Shown piece by piece: positions 12,462-24,445 of a stretch of DNA of 64,000 bases. Where the stretch lies: NCBI GenBank assembly GCA_015143295.1, contig CM026559.1, positions 15,514,826 to 15,578,825 on the forward strand, given 5' to 3'. The stretch comes from Tetracentron sinense (Eukaryota; Streptophyta; Magnoliopsida; Trochodendrales; Trochodendraceae). The position numbers and the translations under genes were made by a program. Numbering within the stretch: the first letter of the stretch is position 1; the number at the start of each line of letters is the position of its first letter. The notes under the pieces were generated by a model. That model had not been told where the DNA came from. It ran no database searches and worked only from the letters and a program-made list of their open reading frames with translations.

Positions 12462-13215
12462 ATTGTTGCCCAAGGTATGGACCCTAGAGGGGGGTGAATA
12501 GGGTCTATGGCAAATTAAAAATTAGTCCTTCAATTCCCTAAGCGGAATTTCAACTAATGCAAATTAAAGGGAATTAAAAGATAGACAATTCTAAACATGC
12601 AATCAAACAAGAATTAAAGAGATAGAGTTAGAGAGATGCATACACAAAGACACCAAGATTTGTTATCGAGGTTTGGCAACCCACTTACTCCCTGCCTTAA
12701 GCTCTTCGGCTTGAAGGATTCACCACAATTTATTCCAAATCGATTAGACTACTTGCAGGCAAGTCCTAACCTTTGCTAAGGAATAGTCCTCCTTAGACTT
12801 AGCCCCTTTTCTAGGTAGAGGCCAGACCTTTACACTCCCCTGCTGGTTGGGATACCGCCTCTTACAAAACTCCCGTCTTCACAGACAAGAGTCCCTTAGA
12901 CCTCTTGATTTGGACACACTTAGACAAGTGATTTTATAGACTTTGAAGGTTCCTTACACGAGCTGATTAGTCTCTCTTAGCTCACTTAAAATCTACCAAA
13001 GATTGGAGTTGAATAGCTCAAGATATGGGATTTGGGGTTCTACGTTATACTCAATAGATTTGAAAGTATAAGCTTGTGAGTGATTGATTCTAAAGAATGG
13101 AAGTATTGGAGATCTTATTTTATTCATTAAACATCTCATTTTATAGCCCAAACAAAAATATAACCGTTAGACGCTCCAATGGAATCGAACTAGCAGTTAG
13201 GTTTTTCCCGCAAGC

Positions 13216-13323
13216 ACTTGTCGACGAGTGAGTAGGAGTCATCGAAGAGTGGGATGACAGAACTCAAAATTGAGTTTTCTATTGCCACTCATCGATGAGT
13301 CATATGGACTCGTCGACAAGTCC
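13216..13323. promoter_or_regulatory. Palindrome cluster, C1 right LTR
   Basis: Four copies of the CTCGTCGACGAG-type palindrome are present, some decayed at CG positions. The left LTR shows three, so copy number differs between the two LTRs of one element. Confidence 0.6.
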
Positions 13324-13769
13324 TCTGAATTTTTTTATAAAGAACTCATCTTTGCTTGACCGATTTGATGGGAATGATTTCCTTGGTCTAAGGCATTCTT
13401 AAAAATATTATTTTAATCATTTTTAGGTCCTTAGAATGATGTCCTAATGGGTCTTAAGAAACCTATTGTAGCACCCTAGATATTTTTGGCATGTATTAAA
13501 ACCTTAAAGTCATTTTCTTGTGTTATAGATTGGATTTTCAAAGTCGAATCTATTGAAAATCCGGATTACTGAACTCCATTATGGATCAGTCGACTTTAGG
13601 GGAAATTTGGTCCACAAATAAAGTAGAATTGGGAAATTCTAAAATGCCAAGAAAGGTTCCTTTTTGAATGACAAATCCAACGCAAGTTGAATAGTCAAAA
13701 TCCGTCGAACGAGTCAAAAGTTATGGTCAAAATATGAAAATGGGAAATCTGGAAAATTTTTGCAAAAGT

Positions 13770-13960
13770 TACGAACGATCGTATAGACCCTACGAACGAT
13801 CGTAGGTGAGATACGATCGATCGTAGAAATTATGATTGATCATAGAATCTCAGGAATTTGGACAAACTCTCTGTAACAGCTACGATCGATCATAAAAACT
13901 TACCACCGATCGTAGAAGATTTATGATCGATCGTAGAAAACCTACGACCGATCGTAGGTC
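13770..13960. promoter_or_regulatory. Palindrome cluster, S2 (TACGATCGATCGTA type)
   Basis: About eight copies of a palindrome with consensus TACGATCGATCGTA are present, several decayed at CG dinucleotides. The cluster ends 50 bp before the TATA box at 14010. Confidence 0.75.
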
Positions 13961-15449
13961 GCGAGCCCATAAATTTTTACAAGATGTTTTAGGGTTTCTC
14001 CCATTTGTCTATAAATAGGGGGCCTCTTGGGGGGTTATGGTTTACCCTAAACCTAAAGGAGATCTAAGAGAGATTAGAGAAGAAGAAGAAGAGAAGGAGA
14101 GACTTGGGGATTTTCCAAGAGGGATTTTGGAGCAAGAAAAGGAGATCAAGGGAGCTCAAAGCTTGAAGACTTCAAGCAAGGATCATCCTCCATCAAGCTA
14201 CGAGATCCCTACTCAAGAACTCACAATCAAGGGGTTTTCTTCAAGTAAGGTTAGTACACCCTTACTAACTTAGTAGTAACCTAGGTCTTCTTTTGAAATG
14301 GGTTATGTTTGATAATGAGCATCCTAAAACCTCAATACTTTGATTCTTTGAAATAATGCAAAATAAACTAAGTAGGGTGGATGATGTGTGATGAAAATGG
14401 TGGAAGGGATTAGTACACATAATGAACACACCATGTGTTTGATGAAATGTTTGAATGAGAAAACATAAAATAAACAAGCATAAAATATGATGAACACCAC
14501 TTGTTTGATAAATTGCATGAATAAGAATACAAAGAATTTAAATGGAGATTTTTAAATATGATTTATGTAGTTTCTCCTTAAATGATGACTTCGATTAAAT
14601 GCCTTATATATTGCCTTAAATTCTCACATGTTCACAATATGAATTAAAATGTTACATGCTATCATTGAATGTACATGTCATCATGATCATCACTTTTGCT
14701 ATACACAAGCACACATGCATGCATGAATCAGGTTTTCTTAAAAGCATAAGTATTTGAAAGAATAGACAAGAACAAGGAATGTGATTTACGAAACGCATGA
14801 TAAAGCTGGACATCGGACCAGTCAAGGGTAGGGCATATCCCTAGGATATGTCATACCTGGCTCACAAGGAAAACACGCAAGTTGATAAAGCCGGACATCG
14901 GGCCAGTTAAGGGTAGGGCATATCTCAAGATATGTCATACCTGGTTCACAAGAAAATAAGACAAGTGGTGTACCCTTTTCTATATATATATTTCGCTGAA
15001 GGGAATTTACATTCCCGGCTCACAAGTCGCTTCAAGGGCACTAACCTTTGGCTCACAAGTATACAAGCAAGAACAAGACAAGAACAAGCAAGACAAGTGA
15101 TTCCAAGTAAGAAAAGACACGCATTCATGATTTTCACAAGCAAGACCAAGACAAGAAATAGGTTTTAAATATGACAAGCAAGTTTTGAAAAACACGAAAG
15201 ACTATTTTCAAGAACAAGTCCAGGTTTCCAAACATGAGTTTTACCAGAGTTTTTGCATCCATGCATGCATGTCAGTATTATCATATTGCTCTATTTCCAA
15301 TGCTATAAATGTCATATGTTGCTAGTGTTGCTTAAAATTGATTATTGCATATTATGGTTCATTGCCGTGGGGTAAGGGTTATTGCTATGGTTAGCTAGTA
15401 GCTTGTACTCACTGAGTATTCCATACTCAGCCGTACTTTTATGTCGGCA

Positions 15450-15581
15450 GGTATCGAGGAAGCCCTCAACCCTGAGCCTTGGGTTGAGGAAGAGTATGTT
15501 GAGGAGAGGGAGCCTCCTATCTGGATGCAGTCGCAGGAGGATAGGGATCGCGATGTTTGGCCATACCTAGATTACTGTTGA
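15450..15581 (+). other. Conserved acidic reading frame in S2
   Basis: The frame opens just after TCGGCAG and reads through PEPWVEEEYVEEREPPIW, then a QSQEDRDRDVWPYLDYC tail and a stop. It stays open although S2 is a solo LTR with no other coding capacity. The tail type is shared with S6 and L60. Confidence 0.55.
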
Positions 15582-16325
15582 GCATAGTGTGCTCAACATT
15601 TCTTTTGTATTTTGATAGGTGGGCCTGTCCATCTTTACTCTGATTATGTTATGCATATTTTCACTTGGAATACAGACTACCTTATAAAGAAAAGAAAAAT
15701 TTGGTTAACGCTTCCGCACTAATGTTTAGCTTCTGCACTCTGATTATTGTTGTTATAATATCATGTTAGCCTTGTTCATTACAGGATGGTTTGACAGGTG
15801 CGAATAGTCTCCCCTAAAGTATCCATTAACTCTTAGGGGTATTTTGGGGTGCGACACCTATAGTCAATCTAAGTAATTTGAGCTTTCAACCAACCAACCT
15901 TTGAGGACTTCTTACAAAATCACTCTAGACTTCTAAAAAATAAACATTAAAACACTTGAGTCTTGATCTTCATCTTGGATCTGATTTGGCTTTAGCTTCA
16001 TAATCCTTCAAGAGTTCTTCATTTGGATTTGAGTGGAATGAGAGCTTCATCTTTATGACTTGGATCTTCAAGATCTTCAATTTGACTTCAAAGTGATCTA
16101 ATGGCTTGACTTTGACTTGCTTGATAAATCTTGTTCATAGATGGACTTTTCATGCTTTTTCCATCGAATGGCTTACTAATGCTCTTGGTTAACTGAAATT
16201 CACATAAACTCATAGAGACAGTAGTAACACAAATATCCTTTCATTATTGTGTGTTATCATCAAAATCAAGATGGAGGCTTTAGGTAGAAACCTAAAAGCT
16301 AACACAACCCTCTCCCTCACATCAT

Positions 16326-16448
16326 TCAACAATAATCTAAATAGGGCCTCCAATCTAGAGCACCATCATCCTGGTGATGATACATGGTAGGCTCTGGCTC
16401 ATAGTACTCCTCTATCCAAGGCTCAAGAGCATGTGCATCTAGAGAACC
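16326..16448 (-). other. Conserved acidic reading frame in O 3' LTR
   Basis: The minus-strand frame has the core EPWIEEYYEPEP and the tail GALDWRPYLDYC. The copy in O's other LTR is at 51494-51619. The frame is open in both LTRs although they differ by about 8-9%. Confidence 0.5.
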
Positions 16449-16881
16449 TACTGAAGTCAATAATTTGGCTGAGCATGGAATACACAGCGTATATAAACTA
16501 CTAAAAAGAAATACTATAAACATCAATGATGTAGAGCCCCGGAACTTTTGCTATGTATTGGAACTCATGCCAAGGCATTTTACCTTTGTAATCCTCCTAT
16601 TTCTACGAAATGAGAAAATTTAAAGAACTCTAAGTGTTAAGAAGTAGTATTCCAAAGTCGAATATATCGGAAACCCGAGTTACTGATACCCATTTGCGGA
16701 TCATTCGAATTCAGGGGTAATTTAGTCAGTAAATAAAGAAGAAATTGAAAATTCTAAAATATCAAGAATGTTCCCCATCGAAAGACGAATCCAACGCAAG
16801 TTAAATCGTCAAAATCGAGCAACCGAGTCAAAAGTTATGGTTGAATTATCAAAGTAGGGGGAAAACAACAAGATCTGGAAG

Positions 16882-17142
16882 GTGCGATCGATCACAAGTT
16901 TGGTGCGATCGATCGCATGCAGGCAAATTGGGTCCCAAACTCTCAGGGTCATATGCGATATATGGATTCCCCAGGCAAGATAGATCGCAGGGTTCTACGA
17001 TCGATCGCAAGAATGTGCGATCGATCGCATATAGGGGGAAATCAGACCAATATGTTCAGGTTCATGTGCGATAGATCGCATCCAGGTGCGATTGATTACA
17101 AGGACCTGCGATTGATCGTAGATAAGTGTGCAATCGATCGCA
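16882..17142. promoter_or_regulatory. Palindrome cluster, A 5' LTR (TGCGATCGATCGCA type)
   Basis: About nine or ten copies of TGCGATCGATCGCA are spaced 15-35 bp apart, several with CG-to-TG or CG-to-CA decay typical of methylated cytosines. The matching cluster in the 3' LTR has one more copy. Confidence 0.8.
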
Positions 17143-18017
17143 TTCGGTAGCAGATTCCGAAATTGAGGGTTTTAAACCTTGATCTATTTGAGGGTTCTCA
17201 TTTTGGGGTTTTTACTAAACCAAGGGAAAGGAAGAGAAGGGAGAGAAAGAGGGGATTTCCAAGAGGGTTTTGGATTGGAGAGAAGGATTAGCTCCAAATT
17301 TCTTCCCCAAATCTCAAGACCTTCCTAATCCAAGTTCAAGCAACTCGTGGAGTTCTCCTCCAAGCTCAGCAACGCATTCCACAACCTACATTAAGGGTTT
17401 CTTCACCCTAATCAAGGTCGGTACCCTACACTACCCTCCTATTTCATAGTCTCTTTTATTTTAGGTTTTTCCCTAAATTTCTAACAAGATAAGGAAATGG
17501 GATGAATGGATGGTTGTGTGGATGTGAATGGGCGATTGGATGCCGGATGTATGTGTGGTTGTTGTGATGAACGAAAATGGGAAGGGCATTATGATAATAA
17601 CAAATACAGATGTATGCTATGAGCTTAACCCAATTAGAAACCCAAGATTTAGGGTAAATAATAACGTACACACCACGTGTTTGATGAAATGCCAATGTGA
17701 AGGAGATGAGTTGGAAATCAAGAAAATGCATGCTTAGAAGCTTATAGAAATTTCTAGGGTTTATGATAGTGTGATATGTTGCTTCCCCTAAATTGGTATG
17801 AATATTGATTTGCTTAAATTATTGATGTTCTATGTATTGCAAAATCCCCAATTGTCATATTTAATTTCAAATGAAAGTATGCACACGATTCCACGAGCAC
17901 GGCATGCTTGACATGTTTTACCGACGGTTTTGCAAGAGTAAGGATGTTAGGGGTGGGACATATCTTACGATATGTTTTACCTCGCTTTTAACAAGAGGAC
18001 AAGGACAAGCATTTCTT

Positions 18018-18140
18018 AGGAGGGAGTTTACACAACCCTCCCTTCTATGAGGGGTCTCCCCTCACTTACAAGTGCATTGCATTAAAGAAGGGTCTCCCTT
18101 CCCTCTCAAGGTATATCACGAAAGAAGGGCCTCCCTTCCC
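18018..18140 (+). repeat. Hairpin-bearing tandem repeats, A 5' LTR leader
   Basis: Units end in GAGGGG-TCT-CCCCTC, GAAGGG-TCT-CCCTTC and GAAGGG-CCT-CCCTTC. Each can fold as a 6-bp stem, and the stem changes on both sides together between units. The same design recurs at 25547-25670 and in B, S4 and S9. Confidence 0.6.
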
Positions 18141-18523
18141 TCTCAAGGCATCTCACAAGCACATCTCACAAGTACGTGAGCATGTTAAATTCCCAAGCAA
18201 GCACGCATGACAAACATGGTACACGCATGACACGCATGATACAAGCATGACACGCATGACACGACACGACATGACAAAACAAGACACATGACAAGACGAG
18301 TTTTAAAGCACGAAACGTGGATTTTAAGTCAAGTCAAGTGCACGATGTTTTCAAGAGATTTATCGGTTTTTATGAAATGCAAGCATGAATATAAACTGTT
18401 TTACTTTCTTGTTATGATATGAATCACTTCTTGTCTTATATTGTATTTGCTATGCTATGGCTGTTGGTTAGTGTTTGGTAACCACTGAGTATTCCATGCT
18501 CAGTCGTACTTCTTATGTCGGCA

Positions 18524-18634
18524 GGTAATAGTGGGGCAACTGCTCCTTTTGATGTTTGCACTCCTGGCCCTTGGGTGGAAGAGGAGTATATCGAGGAACC
18601 TGTGGAGGAACCTCCCGTAGACGGTCACTATTAG
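18524..18634 (+). other. Conserved acidic reading frame in A 5' LTR
   Basis: The frame after CGGCAG reads APFDVCTPGPWVEEEYIEE, then PVEEPPVDGHY and a stop. The 3' LTR copy is at 26044-26154. B, S4, S8 and S9 carry the same tail type. Confidence 0.5.
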
Positions 18635-18933
18635 GTGGTAGATTCGAAGTGAGAGACTGTGGGTGAGTTTGAGAGTTATATTCATGTATTTTGGCGGGCA
18701 TGTCCGCACCTTCTTTTGTGAGTTTGTTTTGTACAAAACTTGGATCGTATATATACATAGAGGTTTTGTAGACTTTCGCTGTGCCATGTAGTAAATGTTT
18801 CCGCTATTAGGTCCTCTATGGTATATGCTCCGTGTATTTTACAGGTTTGTTTGCCAAGCATGTCATATAGGTCATGACATGTCGTCCAAGATTCACTCTA
18901 ACTCCTAGGGTGGGTTTTGGGGCGCGACAGAGG

Positions 18934-18945
18934 TGGTATCAGAGC
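18934..18945 (+). promoter_or_regulatory. A primer binding site
   Basis: TGGTATCAGAGC lies four bases after the 5' LTR end. It is complementary to the 3' end of plant initiator methionine tRNA. Confidence 0.9.
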
Positions 18946-19280
18946 TTAGGCTTTAGATCTTGAGGGTCACTTAGAATCTGGTACCACGGCTTGACAAGAG
19001 CATATATTAGGAAACAAGTTAAGACGGAAGTAAGTCAGAAGCGAGTCATGATTCCAAGTGTGAGACTAAACTTTAGTCTATGTCTAAAATGGTTGCTTCA
19101 ACCAAGTACGGGTCTTAGGGACGTTAGAACACCAAAGTATAATATTATAAATACACCGATGGTTATGATGCGATGTATATTAGTATTATACAACTTATAC
19201 AAATTGAATTGTTGTGAAATGAAATTGTGATGAATTGTGGTTCCAAGTTAGACTAATGTGGTGCTATTGTTCTCAGGACG
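18946..19280 (+). other. A untranslated leader
   Basis: This is non-coding sequence between the primer site and gag, starting TTAGGCTTTAG. The same leader is seen in reverse in B (about 39153-39495). Nothing else is recognised. Confidence 0.6.
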
Positions 19281-20563
19281 TTAGTCTTGAGGCGGGGCAC
19301 ACGGGGTCGCGGACCACACACTAGAGCTTCATCTTCTTCTCGAGATGAGGGTGAGCAGCCAGACCTCTCTTAGGTTCTTGGCTCTATTACAGAGACTTTA
19401 GCCTTACTGCGGCTAGGCAGGCTACTCTATCGTCTGCATCGCCTACTCAACCGTCTGTAGCACCAGTACATCGTACCACTGGGGTTGAGGCATTTCGGAG
19501 ACTGAGGCCTCCACCATTCCATGGGAGTGTGGACCCTCTTACCACGGAGGCTTGGATCCTCTAGTTGGAGAAGATCTTTGTGGTCCTCTCGCCTTCAGAG
19601 GAGGATAGTGTAGCATGGGCAGTTTTCATGCTTAAGGGTGAGGCACACCATTGGTGGTTGTCCGCCTTGAGGACTCGAGAGTTGACTATGCAAGGTCAAC
19701 CTTGGACTTGGGATGAGTTCAAGGATACTTTTTACAAGAAATACTTTCCTATTGGAGCCCGGAAAAAGAAAGAAAGAGAGTTCATCAACCTAGAGCAAGG
19801 TTCGATGACTGTGGCCACTTATGAGGCAAAGTTCTCGGAGCTCTCTAGATTTGTGCCTCACATGGTGGCTACTGAGGCAATGAAGGTGAGGAGATTTGAG
19901 CAAGGGCTCAAGGATGTTATCATGGCGAAGGTCTCGGTTTTCAGACATGCTACCTACCCTGAAGTAGTAGACAAGGCCTTATTGGTCGAGGCGAATTCCG
20001 AGGCCGTGTCTAAGAAGAGGGAGTTGGTGAGAGGCCACTCCAGCAGTTCGGCACCTCCGGAGAGGCGGGCTCGTACCGGCCCTTATCAGTATGCGTGGCC
20101 AGCACCACCGATGAGGCCATCTTATGTGCCTCTAGCTCCATGGCAGTATGTGCCTCAGGCATTGCGACCTCAGGCTCTTCCAGCTCCACGGCCTGTTGTA
20201 CCTCAGGTAGTGAGGTATGCTCCACCTCCGGCCCCTCTGACTTACACATATGAGGCATGCACTTCTTGTGGCAAGAGGCACCCGGCCGGAGATTGCCAAA
20301 GAGCATCGGGTGGATGTTTCCATTGCGGTCGCCAGGGCCACGTGATCAGGGATTGCCCTAGCCGGCATTTACCAGGCCAGTCTCAAGGTATTAGGCAGCC
20401 AGCTTGTCCAACAGGATCTTACCAGGCATCCTCCCAGCCTACCTAGTCTACACCTACATCTCGCCAGGTGAACCAGGGGCGATTTTTTGCCTTGACAGAG
20501 GGTGATGCACTTGTATCTGATGATGTGGTGCAAGATACGCGTTTAGAGTTATTCTTTTACCCA
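19281..20563 (+). pseudogene. A gag region
   Basis: The N-terminal part resembles the start of B's gag (arginine/glycine-rich RGRGPHTRASSSS). The retrotransposon gag core follows (EGEAHHWW-type motif near 19640, then TWDEFKDTFYKKYFP near 19710). Then come a helical segment, a proline-rich linker (about 20060-20250) and two cysteine clusters: CTSCGKRHPAGDC near 20260 and the zinc knuckle CFHCGRQGHVIRDC near 20315. This is the normal order for Tekay gag. It is fossil sequence with a small number of breaks. It lies in front of pol, separated by a short AT-rich spacer with TATA runs. Confidence 0.85.
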
Positions 20564-20680
20564 TGATTCATGTTGTGCATTATTCCTTATGTACGTATGT
20601 GGCGTGCTATATATATATCTCTATCTATATGTATGATGATTGATGCATGGATTGACTTAGCTAGTTAAAATTTCAGGAAC
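20564..20680 (+). other. A gag-pol spacer
   Basis: This AT-rich, non-coding stretch with TATATA runs ends in AAAATTTCAG. A similar spacer separates gag and pol in B (about 37760-37890). Spliced introns are documented in Ogre/Tat Ty3/gypsy elements; I do not know that this lineage uses one. Confidence 0.45.
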
Positions 20681-23600
20681 CTTACTAGTCAATGAGTGTT
20701 TGGCTCGTGTGTTGATCGATACCGGGTCTACGCATTCATTTGTCTCACCGAGCTTTTCTCAAGGCTTCTCTACAGAGCCTAGTTAATTGGAACCGGAGTT
20801 GTTCATTTCGACTCCTCTCGGCAAAACAGTGGTGACAGATAGTGTTTTCAGAGGTAGTGTGGTCCAAGTGGGAAGCCATGAATTGGCAGTCAACCTCATT
20901 ATCCTTGGATTCCAGGACTTTGACGTTATCTTGGGGATGGATTGGTTAGTAGCTCATCATGGGCATGTAGCTTGCTTCAAGAAAAGGGTCCTCTTCAGGC
21001 CGATGGAAGGGAAGCCATTCCATTTTCGGGGGTTGAGAAGTAGAGATATCGCTCACTTTGCGGCACTAAGCTTAGCGAACCCCGAGGTAAAGGACTCTTC
21101 GACTATCCCGGTCGTGAGTGAATTCCTGGATGTATTTCCAGAGGAGTTGCCAGGGTTACCTCCAGATAGGGAGATTGAGTTTGTGATCGAGCTTGCACCA
21201 GGCACAACTCCTATCTTCTGTGCTCCGTATAGAATGGCCCCGATCGAACTCAAGGAGTTGAAGACTCAGTTGGAGGAATTGCAAGGCCTTGGTTTCATTC
21301 GACCAAGTGTCTCACCGTGGGGTGCCCCAATTTTATTTGTCAAGAAGGATGGCTCGATGCGTATGTGCGTTGATTACAGACAGTTGAACAAAGTCACTAT
21401 AAAGAATAAGTATCCATTGCCTAGGATTGATGACTTGTTCGATCAGTTAAAGGGAGAGAGATTTTTCTCTAAGATTGATCTTCGGTCGGGTTATCACCAG
21501 TTGAAGATCAAGGCTGAGGATGTGCCTAAAACTACTTTCCGGACTCGGTACGGGCACTACGAGTTCTTGGTGATGCCGTTTGGTCTCACGAATGCCCCGA
21601 CAGCCTTTATGGATTTGATGAACCGGGTGTTGCGGCCATATCTTGATCGATGCGTGATCGTGTTTATCGATGACATACTGATATATTCCCAGACATGAGA
21701 AGATCATGTGTGAGACCTTCATGTTGCTTTGAAAATGCTGAGAGAGCACAAGCTGTACACCAAACACAGTAAGTGTGAATTTTGGTTGGAAGATGTGGCA
21801 TTCCTAGGCCACGTTGTTTCTGTGGAAGGTATCTCGGTAGATCCGAAGAAGATCAAGGCGGTTATGAGTTGGGAGAGGCCCAAGAGTGTCACAGAGATAC
21901 GCAGTTTTGTTGGGTTGGCAGGCTACTATTGGAGATTTGTAGAGGGTTTCTCCAGCCTTGCAGTGCCACTTACTTACCTAACAAGGAAGAACGCGAAGTT
22001 CGTATGGAGCGATAAGTGTGAGATCAGTTTCACAGAACTGAAGAAGAGGCTTACTATGGCCCCGTCCTTACTGTGCCATCCAGACATGGTGGGTATGAGG
22101 TGTACAGTGATGGATCGCACGTTGGACTTGGTTGTGTGCTCATGCAACACAAGAAGGTTATTGCCTATGAATCGAGGCAATTGAAGGAGCACGAAAAGAA
22201 TTACCCCACGCACGACTTAGAACTTGCCACGGTCGTGTTTGCACTCAGGATTTGGTGGCTTTATGGGGTAGAATTCTATGTAATCATGGATCACAAGAGC
22301 CTCAAGTATCTCTTTTCCTAAAAGGAGCTAAATCTACGACAACGGCGTTGGATGAAATTTCTAAAAGACTACGAGTGCACCATCCAATACCACCCAGGCA
22401 AAGCAAACGTTGTAGCAGACGCTTTGAGTAGAAGACCTCCGGGTCTGTTGGCACACATGTTGGTACGGGAATGGAAACTATTGGAAGATTTGGCAAGTCT
22501 GGACATCAGTGTGAATGATTCGGTCCACAGTCCTATCTTGGAAAATGTCACGGTTCGACCGTACATTATAGATTTGATCCATGAATATCAAGCCACGGAT
22601 ACTGACTTATTGGCTTTCTGGGACAAGGAGGTTGCCAAGGGTAGTGAAGACTTCTCTCTCATTAGCCATGGTGTTATTACATTCAAGGGAAGGCTGTGTG
22701 TCCCAACTAGTGCAGATCTTCGAAGGGAGATTATGGATGAAGCCCATCGATCAAAATATACTGTGCATCCTGGGGGTACAAAGATGTACCGGAACCTCAA
22801 GAGTCACTTTTGGTGGCAGAATATGAAGAGGGATGTTGCGGAGTATGTGGCACGGTGCTTGGTGTGCTAACAGGTGAAGGCAGAGCATTTGAGACCGGCA
22901 GGTCTATTGCAGTCTCTCCCGATTCCCAAGTGGAAATAGGAGAACATATCCATGGACTTTATTGTGGGATTGCCAAAGATGGCAAGAAAATTTGATGCGA
23001 TATGGGTTGTGGTGGATCGGTTAACAAAGTCCGCACACTTCTTACCCTACCGGACTACTTTCAACTCAAGCCAGTTGGCCGCACTGTATATCAAGGAGAT
23101 CGTTCGGTTACACGGGTTTCCAGTTAGTATAGTGTTAGATCGGGATCCAAGGTTCACATCAAGATTCTGGAAAAGTTTTCAAGAAGCCATGGGTTCCCGA
23201 CTCGATTTCAGCACCGCTTTTCATCCACAGACGGATGGACAAATCCAGAGGGTAAACCAAGTCATAGAAGACATGCTTCGGGCGTGTACGTTGGATTTCA
23301 AGGGCAGTTGGGAAGAACACTTGTCTTTGGTTGAATTCGCCTATAACAATAGCTACCAGGCAAGCATCCAAATGGCACCATTTGAGGCCTTGTATGGGCG
23401 AAGTTGCAGGTCTCCTCTCTACTGGAATGAGGTAGGAGAGAGAAAAATACTTGGTCCGGAGTTAATCGAGCAAACTGCTGGTATAGTCAAGATCATCCGA
23501 GATCGGTTGAAAGCTGCCCAAGATCGTCAGAAAAGCTATGTTGACACTCGCCGTAGGGACTTGGAATTCCAAGTAGGGGATCAAGTTTTTGTGAAGATAT

Positions 23601-23992
23601 CTCCTAGCAAGGGGATTATGAGATTTGGCAAGAGAGTCAAGCTTAGTCCTCGGTATGTTGGGCCGTTTGAGATTATCACATGAGTTGGTGAAGTTGCTTA
23701 CCGAGTAGCTCTTCCACCTCACATGGCCGCGGTTCACAATGTTTTCCACGTGTCTATGCTTCGGAAGTACATTGCGGAGCCTTCGCATGTCATAGACTTG
23801 GAACCATTGGAAATTCGAGAGGATCTCACTCTAGTCGAAAGGCCGGTTCACATATTGGATCGAAGAGATCAAGTCCTTCGTAACAAGACTATTCCATTAG
23901 GGCTCGTTCAGTGGCAACATCATGCTCAGGAAGAGGCCACATGGGAACGTGAAGCCGAAGTCAAAGCAAAATACCCAAAGTTATTTGAATAG
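20681..23992 (+). pseudogene. A pol region: protease, RT, RNase H, integrase, chromodomain-like tail
   Basis: The protease active site is LIDTGSTHSF (near 20714-20745). RT (about 21200-21700) shows [26 protein letters not shown] and the catalytic [10 protein letters not shown]. RNase H (about 22080-22430) ends with [15 protein letters not shown]. Integrase follows, with a zinc part ([11 protein letters not shown]...CLVC, near 22760-22870) and catalytic core (MDFIVGLP near 22952, [11 protein letters not shown] near 23140, FHPQTDGQ near 23220). The tail (about 23770-23990) has the EATWEREAEVKAKYP ending of chromodomain-bearing Tekay elements. It is fossil sequence with several breaks; all domains are still recognisable. 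Confidence 0.9.
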
Positions 23993-24070
23993 GCTTTTGT
24001 TTATGCTATGTAACAATGTTTTGGGACTTGTAATGCATGTGTCGTCCAAATTTCGAGGAGAAATTTTTAT

Positions 24071-24082
24071 AAGGGGCGAGGA
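24071..24082 (+). promoter_or_regulatory. A polypurine tract
   Basis: AAGGGGCGAGGA lies directly before the 3' LTR, after the phrase TTTCGAGGAGAAATTTTTAT that also marks this place in B. Confidence 0.85.
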
Positions 24083-24445
24083 TGTAGAGCCCTGGATCTT
24101 TTGCTATGTATTGGAACTCATGCCAAGGTATTTTTCCTTTGTAATCCTCCTATTTCTAGGAAATGATAAAATTTAAAGAACTCTAAGTGTTAAGAAGTAG
24201 TATTCCTAAGTCGAATATATCGAAAACCCGAGTTACTGAAACCCATTTGCGGATCAGTCAACTTCAGGGGTAATTTAGTCAATAAATGAAGAATAAATTG
24301 GAAATTCTAAAATGCTAGGAATGTAGCCCTTTGAAAGACGAATCCAACGCAAGTTAAATCATTAAAATTGAGCAACCGAGTCAAAAGTTATGGTCGAATT
24401 ACCAAAGTAGGAGGAAAACTGGGAGAAAACAACAAGATCTGGAAG

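Larger units (their letters stand above)
13467..15856 (+). mobile_element. S2: solo Ty3/gypsy LTR (2.39 kb)
   Basis: Perfect target duplication CCTAT (13462-13466, 15857-15861) flanks TGTAGCACCC...GGGTGCGACA, with no internal region. It is a textbook solo LTR left by recombination between two LTRs. Parts in order are the conserved U3 block (about 13680-13735), palindromes (13770-13960), TATA box (14010-14017), a donor-like AAGGTTAGTAC block (about 14247), two CATATC...GATATG hairpins (14834-14850 and 14919-14934), the conserved hairpin (15412-15430) and the acidic frame (15450-15581). It is closely related to S6 and L60. Confidence 0.92.
6212..16304 (-). mobile_element. C1: gag-only Ty1/copia element, Sirevirus-like
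   Basis: Target duplication CAACC (6207-6211 and 16305-16309) flanks TGTTGCCC...GCTAACA. The LTRs are 6212-7639 and 12464-16304 (the latter interrupted by S2). On the minus strand the primer site, gag and a 3' non-coding part with several copies of the polypurine motif can be seen. No protease-to-RNase H sequence is present, so it is a non-autonomous or reduced element. Multiplied polypurine motifs and gag style fit Sireviruses. The LTRs differ by about 4-5% by eye. The uninterrupted target can be read at about 51462-51485 in O's other LTR. Confidence 0.8.
12464..16304 (-). repeat. C1 5' LTR, interrupted by solo LTR S2
   Basis: The pieces are 12464-13466 and 15862-16304 (about 1.45 kb together). 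The TATA box on the minus strand is near 13139-13145 and the palindrome cluster at 13216-13323. S2 sits in the U3 part with target duplication CCTAT. Outer target duplication CAACC follows at 16305-16309. Confidence 0.88.
16530..18929 (+). repeat. A 5' LTR (2.40 kb)
   Basis: The LTR runs from TGTAGAGCCCCGG to GGGGCGCGACA. Parts in order are the conserved U3 block (about 16795-16852), palindromes (16882-17142), a donor-like AAGGTCGGTAC block (near 17415), hairpin ACATATC-TTAC-GATATGT (17958-17975), a GAAGGG/CCCTTC hairpin array (18018-18140), the conserved stem with UCC loop (18484-18502) and the acidic frame (18524-18634). No clear TATA box is seen. Confidence 0.9.

Noticed and set aside
14037-14273. 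A 78-codon plus-strand frame just after the TATA box of S2
   Set aside because: The matching leader in A has no such frame, so it is not conserved. Its glutamate/lysine richness comes from purine-rich leader sequence.
16882-17142. Bacterial origin or restriction-site contamination suggested by dense GATCGATC
   Set aside because: The sites lie inside an LTR with a plant-type primer site and plant gag-pol, and both LTRs of A share them.
18934-18945. A tRNA gene fragment
   Set aside because: Only the 3' end complement of initiator methionine tRNA is present, directly after an LTR. It is a primer site.
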